Of a stretch of DNA of 64,000 nt, positions 57,401 to 64,000 are shown in pieces. A program made the translations under genes and the position numbers. The stretch covers positions 68,120,308-68,184,307 of the forward strand of contig NC_134454.1 in the NCBI RefSeq assembly GCF_030867145.1, given 5' to 3'. The DNA comes from Opisthocomus hoazin. Taxonomy: Eukaryota; Chordata; Aves; Opisthocomiformes; Opisthocomidae. Each line of letters begins with the position of its first letter. Positions within the stretch are counted from its first letter, which is position 1. The notes below the pieces were generated by a model. The model saw only the letters and a program-made list of their open reading frames with translations. It was not told where the DNA came from and did no database searches.

Positions 57401-57480
57401 AGTGTTTTTGTCTCCTTTTCTTCCTGGCCTTTGCATGCCAGGTATTTTTGTCTGCTTTTCCTGCTGGCTATTGCATGCCA
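57401..57480. repeat. Two-copy tandem repeat, 40-bp unit
   Basis: Units 57401-57440 and 57441-57480 share 33 of 40 bases. Both contain TTTTTGTCT and end in TTGCATGCCA. This is an older local duplication of unknown role. Confidence 0.85.
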
Positions 57481-60400
57481 ACTAACTTATTGCTATGGCA
57501 CAGAATATACCCCATCTGTCACAAGCATTTTTTAACAGAGTCTAAACTGAATGCTGAATGAAGCCATGCCTTATGTAGAGGAGTTTTAATTATTCTTCAG
57601 TCTGTGGAAGAGGGGAGGAAGGCCAGGATGAGGAGGACTAGGTTGTCAGGAAGATAGCTGGAGGGAATCAGAATACATCATTACCTAAGGGAGTGGTATC
57701 CTCAGTCTTCATCTACTTTAATTCTCTCGCCAGACACATCAAATGACAGTGCTGTAGGGCTTAAAAAAATTGGGGCAAAGCTGGGGCAGCGGGTGGCTGA
57801 TAATGACAGCCTGTCGAAATGTCTGAATGGCAGACAAGTGGAGGGAAAGAAGTTTGTGGTGTGGGCTAGCTAAGGTGGAGTGATAATGTATTTGTTTTTT
57901 ATCTGCTTTCTTTCCTGAGAAGGATTTGGCAGCTGGTTAAGCTGGCTAGCTCTATATGAGCTTCACAAAACTGTTTATTAAATTTTTTGCAAGAAAATTG
58001 AAATTTGGCAATCATCTCATCTTGCCCACAACTGATTGTTATTGCATGGAACACAAGAATGGATGACTTGAATGACTCTTGCTTTACTGGCAGAAGCAAG
58101 AGGCAGCCACAGCCTCATTTCTTTCCACACCTCCTACAAGGGACCCAAGTTAGGATTTTGCTGCAGATGGAATTACTCGGGGTAAAGGAGGAGCTCACCA
58201 GGAGAGAATGTAGCTTCCATTCTGCCAGTCTCTCCTTCCTATGAAAAACATGTCTATTCCATGTCTGTCTCAGTATTTACATGTGGGAATCTATTTCTTA
58301 CTCGCTAGGCAAATCTGACACGTGTTCCTCTAGTCCATTCAGGTTTTGTGGCACATATGTATACATCTGGCCCAACATCCACAAGTAACCTGCAGAACCT
58401 CTGCCAATCCCAGACAGAGCCCTGCGAGACCAAGGGCTGCTGGTTCACCCAGCACAGCTCGGAGCCCTGGCACTCTCCACTGATTCTCGTCGGAGATGGG
58501 GTGTCACTTCAGCCCAGGACTCCGCTTCCCTGCCCAGACTTGGTGATTACAATGAGCTGGCAAGTGAAGGGTAGCGTAGTGCTACCCCATCGCTTTAGCA
58601 TGGAATACAATTCCTGACTTTAAAAGCTTCTCCATTTCCAGCGAAGAAGAGCAGATGGAAAGGTGAGGAGTGTGCACACAGAAGGGTGGGGGTGCTCTTA
58701 CTCAACTGTGTGTATTTAAAATTCAGGATTTTAGCCAGAGTAGTCATAAGCCTCCACCTATAGACAAAGGAGAGAAACAGACACTTCAGAGACACATTAA
58801 TGTCATGTGAGACAGATATCTAAAGACAGCACCTCTGGCAGGTGATTCATCCCATCTAGCAGCTTCACCACGGACGAGAGAGGGAGTCTAGACAACTGAG
58901 TGTCTAGCCTTCAGACGGCAAGAATCGGGTGAGATTAATTCAATGCAATAAAGATAAAAATAAACATGGGCATGAGTGTCCTTTGGACACCATCCCCCAG
59001 CTGTTCTTCTACAAAGTTAATGTTGTTGATTTTTTCTTGTTTTAATGTTAACTATTATCTGAAGCCAAATATTTATTTAGCAGTGAAACAGGTCAAACCA
59101 GCTATTATAGATCTGCCTGTTGATTAGCAGCAGTTTTGTTACCACATAAGGCAACTAATGCACCATTCTCATCCTGTGCTGTGGTAGCCTTTTAATCAAA
59201 GTCTATTGCAGGTATCATAGAACCCATGACATCCCAGGGGAAGACTCTTAAAGGTTTCTGTCTTCCACTCCCTGCTGTTTAAGCAGACAACAAAGAATTG
59301 CTCAGATTTAAAGGTGGCTGGCCACATACAAACATGTGTATAGTAAGTTTGAACTTACCTACTATTCCAGGTTTCCAAATTACTTATCTGTGATGGTAGT
59401 CAGCAAGTCATTCCTTACCAAGAAACTGTTTGTAAAAAGCTCACCGTCAATAGTCCTAATTTCTGCTCTCCTGGTTACACATCAGGTGACACTGCATCCA
59501 TTCCCTGAATAGATGCAAGAACACACATAAAGTAAGGTCTGCGTTTCTTTCGTGGTCTAGAACCACAATAAACTAATGTCATGCAAAGACCAAAAAGCAA
59601 AACATAGGGAAAAATGATATATCCTTCCCTAAAGGCCTTACAGTTTTAATATAAAAAAGAGACAATAAGCAGGCACAGAGGGGAGTACAAGAAAAAGGGC
59701 AGTAACGGACGGCTTGTCAGGCAGTACACACTGCACATCTGCAGCCTGGCTTAGTCAAGCCTCTGCAAATGCCATGGAAGAGAAGGGCTTGATGGAGACA
59801 AGCTGGAATTCTGCAGAGTCTTGCAGCAGTGTCCAGAGCGCCAGGGCAACATGGGCTTTCTCAAAGCCAGTCATGAAGTTCTCTACTCCTTCAGAGAAAG
59901 GGGAACACTCAGCAGAGTGATTCGAAAACGGCATCTTTTGTTGCTCAGGGTAAGACTGTCAATTCTCAGCAAAGGATACAACTTAAAACATATACTTCTC
60001 TTCTTGGCAGTGCTGTTGCCCATCTCTGGAAGCTTCCCACTCAGCTGTCTTCCACAAATCTCACTCCAAGGTGCCAAATTTCCAGCATACCCATGGATCA
60101 GATTTGGATGTTAGAAATGCCATTGGGTGCCTACAACTCATGAACTATGACCTTCAGCATTGTGATGTCCAAGTCTCTCTTTGGCTATAGACCAAAGACA
60201 CTGAAGGGCCTCACAGAAAGAGAAACAGAGAGGCTGTTCATATTTTTTTAGCTAGCGATAGGACATATCTTTCTAGGTTGCCTCAGACGGTGCCATGACA
60301 ATTTCCAATCTGCAGCACACGTGATGCTCAGTCCACCCCTGCCTAAAGAAAAGAAAAAAGAGTCCTGTTTTACAACATTGATAGGGCAGGTGCTACATTA

Positions 60401-60923
60401 AAAACAAGGGCCAAAAGTATACAGAATTCAAAACAAGCCATACTGCTGTGTGCAATGGACCCTGGAGGACTCCCTCACAGGAGATCATTGCTGAAACAGG
60501 GCAATTTAGATTTAGAGAGGAAAGGTGTTAGGACAAGCCTGGCTTCTTTCCACTACCCCATACTTGTGGCATGGTGGGGAGAAACTGTAGCTCATTACCG
60601 TACCTCATTAGCCCTACCTGCTTGCCTCCTGTCCTCCATGGCCTGGTGGCATTGGTGGCTTAGACTGGAAGGGTGGGAGTGAGATGCTAGTGGCTCATGA
60701 GAGGCTCATGTGTTTTTTACAGCCCTGGTGCAAGGGTTTATTTTCTTCAGGTCTAGATGTATTTTCAGTCTTTGAATTAATCAGAAAACATGCAAATAGT
60801 TGTAAGTAGCACACAAAAAGGCCACAAATATTTCTCTCATTTTCAAACAAACATTTGCACATCTCCTAATTCCCTTTACCCTGTCTCTAGGTGTACATTG
60901 CTCAGCAGTAACATCTGTCTGTG

Positions 60924-60942
60924 ATTTATTTATTTATTTATT
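60924..60942 (+). repeat. (ATTT)n microsatellite
   Basis: Four ATTT units and a partial fifth. Confidence 0.85.
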
Positions 60943-63184
60943 AACATGTATGGATTTATATCTCGCAGGGGTCCATATTGCCCAGCTCAAGGCAAAAGTC
61001 AGGAAAACATGAGGTTGTGCTTGAACTATAACTTGTAAGTCACCCACAGAGTGGGGAGGGGTCCAGCACAAAGTTATTCTGTTCTGTCCTTCATTCCCAA
61101 ATGGAGAAAAGTTTTTGAACCATGCAAACCTATAGTACATCCACAGAAACTGGAAGCAAATTATGTTAGTAGGTTCCAAAATGAGATAACATGTTTTCAA
61201 GAGAATCATAATGCCCAGGCCCAAGCATTTGTCTAGGTCCCAAATAAGTTTGATCTTGAGGACTTTGGTGACCTGTGAGTGGCTGCTGGCACTCACTGTG
61301 CCTGGTGGTAGTTGCATCCTTCTGTCCCAGCCTATCACCCCGTAAAGGTGGTGCTTGATCGGCCACTTCCTTTGTGATAGTGTGACCCAGGGCCACTGTT
61401 TGGGCGTAGAATATGATGTATTGTGTCGTAGCCTCAGCCTCTGAGGGACTTCCACATTGCTAGTCCCTTCTGCCTTTTGTCTTTGCAGTGAAATGAAACA
61501 AATATTCCAGTAATTAAAAAAACACATTCTTAGAACTTTCACATCTGCATTTTTCATTCCACATTGCGCTGTCAAAATGTGCAGAGCCAGCCCTATCTGT
61601 TAAAAAGGGGTGTTAAAGACCTAGAAAAGCATATAACTTTCTGAAGCCATAGACCAAAGAGCCAGCAGAGCAAAGTCTGCAAGATGAGAACCTCTTCGGG
61701 GCACATGTACTAACTTATTTAGGAATGAGCAAACTCTGCTTTATCCTGTTGTTCTTTGGTTTGCACAGAATAAACATTCCAGACTGATACACATCATACA
61801 CAAAGGCTCATTTCTGGCTTAGGGTACTAGGGACTGTATTATGGTTTGTTTGGTCCTAGACCTGAAAACAAAAGACTTCAGTTAGGGATATTACTCATTT
61901 TCTGCACAGCAGCATGAACAATCTGCACTCTACAAATGGCATTCAGGTGTATTCCACTTCTTCAGGAGAAGTGTAGGTAGTCTCGTGCTTCAGTGTACTC
62001 CTTCCTCATTTGAGCTAGCACTGGGGTCTGCTGGGCTGCACTGTTAGCCAGGGAGGAGGACTGACATGGCTGAAATCCATCCTTTTGCCCCCTTCTCTGT
62101 CCAAGCATGCAGACTTAGAGATGAGCCTCTTCACTTTCCGGAGGGCTGCAGTGAAAGGACAATTCATTCACTGGCTGCTGGCCCTAAGCCCTGGATTTGG
62201 TCATCCATTTGGGCCAAATTCTCCCCTTGGGTATGGCCTAATGTGATCACACAATGCCTTCACTACCAGTCCTGCCCACTGAGCTGAGAGCACAATTTAG
62301 CTGTTAAAGCTGACACAAATCCTGATGCAAAGTCTTTCCTTTGTTCTTTGTTATCTCAGAAAGAATTTCAGCCTCCCTTGCAGCTGTTATTTTTATCCAA
62401 CAATAACAACACTTTCGTGGTCTTTACAAAAAAATTAATATCTGCCAAAAACCTCTGCTTAAAATAGCACTGCACAGCATTTAAAGTATCATTTCTCTTG
62501 CATTACTACTTTTAGGCTTCATGCTTAACTCCATGGGTTGCCTCTGTAAGTGTTGGTTTACGTTGTTGCATTTCCTGTTGTGGGGATGAAAATAACACAT
62601 ATATTTTTAAAAAATGCTCTCCAGCTTCCAGTGGACAAAACTATGTCCCAAATGGTGCAGGACCAGGCTTTCATTTCTTTTCTGATATTGAAGAATATTT
62701 TATTGTGCAAGTTTTCCTACTGAATCAGTGAAACTATCTGTGGAATATGGCACCATCTGGGAGTAGTAAGGATACTGACGTTCAACCCTTCATTACAGAA
62801 GTGCTTCTGTAACTGTAGCCATGTACCAAAGCCAATACTTTGCCTAGGATAATGCCAACAAAAAACCTAAACAAATTAGCAAACAAACAATAAATCATCC
62901 CTCATGATTAACTGCATAGTTTTACATTTAAGTGGGCAACAAACTATATATAGATTCTTCGATTAGTATTTTCCAGATATAAAATCTTTTATGTCTCTAT
63001 TTTACATAATTATTTCACTGAATACTTAACTTTTAAAAATTATTATGCAGAAAATTAAAATCTGTTTATATGTTCTGCTTTTCCAAGGTACTTAAAATAT
63101 TGTTAAGTTTTGGGGGAAATGGGTCAAGAAGCCAGGGAAATTTGAAGTTTAAAATTAGGTATTACCAGTTTCTGAAGATTGTAG

Positions 63185-63197
63185 ACACACACACACA
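63185..63197 (+). repeat. Short (AC)n run
   Basis: Six AC units plus A. A minor simple repeat. Confidence 0.8.
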
Positions 63198-64000
63198 TTT
63201 CAGCTGGTGATAATGTGGAATGTCTTGTTTTAGGGCATCATGAGGATTCAGATGTGTTATCCTTGTCTCACTGAGATGACATTTTTGGTTGCTGATATCC
63301 TGCACTGGCAACAAAGGGGCCTGTAAGATCAGGAATCTCTTGCAGCTACCTGAAGCTCTCCGCAGGCTGCACAGGGTTCTGAGCTCCTCACTGCTCACAC
63401 CCAGGGGGCCTCGCTGCAGCCAGTACCGCACAGGAACCCACAGTGAGGGCCAGGGCAATTAAGGAAGAGCAGAGGGAGAGAAGTTGTATGTAGAGAAAAA
63501 AAGGCAAATTGACACTCTCAGAGCATCTGCTGTTGGCTTGTGTATCTGTGACCAGCTTGGAAAAAAACAGCCCAGCTATTGAATGTAAGCTTGAATTTGA
63601 CAAGGAGTGCCCCAAGACATTTTTTAATTCATAATTATATGCCTCAGATATTAAGGGAGTAGAGAATTTATATTCAACTAAATATTTTCTGCATGTAAAG
63701 TAATTCTGTTTGAAACAGATGATCAGTTCTTAAATTTCAAAAGGGCTTTGGGACTATTACAAAGCTCTTCTTCAAGCGCAAGTGATGTTCCTTGCCCATC
63801 TTACTGAAGGAGGCTTAGTATATATACTTCAGCTACTGGTCTTTTGCTTAACATGAGTAGAGAATGTGGTGTAGAATGAGGAGCATGGGTGTGCTGTTTA
63901 TTCTAGGCTGTTTCAGAAAACTGAAAGATAATGACTTTATTTCTGATAGCCAGGATGACCATTTGGGGTTTTTCTCTCTGAAAGAAAAAAAAAAAGTTCT

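Larger units (their letters stand above)
41732..64000. other. Intergenic, no gene seen
   Basis: This is long, mostly AT-rich unique sequence with scattered microsatellites and one 40-bp tandem repeat. GC-richer islands occur near 46040-46250, 46740-47250, 48440-48730, 52120-52370 and 58390-58600, with no splice-bounded exon I can recognise. The longest open frames are 193 codons (52615-53196, plus) and 213 codons (60934-61575, minus). Neither resembles a known family. SMIM15, the expected next gene from mammalian synteny, is not visible and should lie beyond the right edge. Confidence 0.65.

Noticed and set aside
25571..64000. Search for SMIM15 or another neighbouring gene
   Set aside because: No open frame resembles SMIM15 or any other neighbour of ZSWIM6. 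The neighbour must lie outside the window or be moved.

Overview
The window is vertebrate nuclear DNA, almost certainly from a bird. It contains CR1-type LINE fragments with the ATTCTGTG-type 3' tail of avian CR1, a solo LTR of a kind common in avian genomes, few other interspersed repeats, and long AT-rich non-coding stretches around one sharply bounded CpG island. Only one protein-coding segment can be supported: the first coding exon of ZSWIM6 (zinc finger SWIM-type containing 6) on the minus strand at 23963-24467. In chicken the orthologue is expected on the Z chromosome, from the known synteny of human 5q12. That is background knowledge and cannot be seen here.

Layout. Positions 1-23962 are the 5' part of ZSWIM6 intron 1, since the gene is read right to left. 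Exon 2 and the SWIM zinc finger lie beyond the left edge. The intron holds one old CR1 fragment (about 3050-3527), a pair of consensus AP-1 sites (11479-11504), a miRNA-like imperfect hairpin (7046-7102), an inverted pair of TEAD-type motifs (18830-18863), and, just downstream of exon 1, a cluster of very long G and C runs with a perfect 44-bp palindrome (22446-23108). A CpG island (about 23160-25570) covers exon 1 and the promoter. The promoter has an ETS site, a perfect SRF CArG box that also reads as a TATA element toward the gene, two identical GC boxes, a CRE/ATF-like site and a second, imperfect CArG box.

From about 25570 to 64000 the sequence is intergenic, upstream of ZSWIM6. I see no exon of a known gene there. 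It holds two more CR1 3' ends (31046-31328 and 41682-41731), a 662-bp solo LTR with an exact 5-bp target duplication (38199-38860), two short two-copy tandem duplications, and simple repeats. Open reading frames of up to 213 codons occur but show no recognisable family and are about what chance would give in 64 kb.

I found no convincing new multi-gene system. The most useful leads are the N-terminal BC-box/Cul2-box pair in the ZSWIM6 exon, its short Ala/Gly linker, the homopolymer/palindrome cluster near the splice donor, and the repeated CArG plus GC-box promoter layout.
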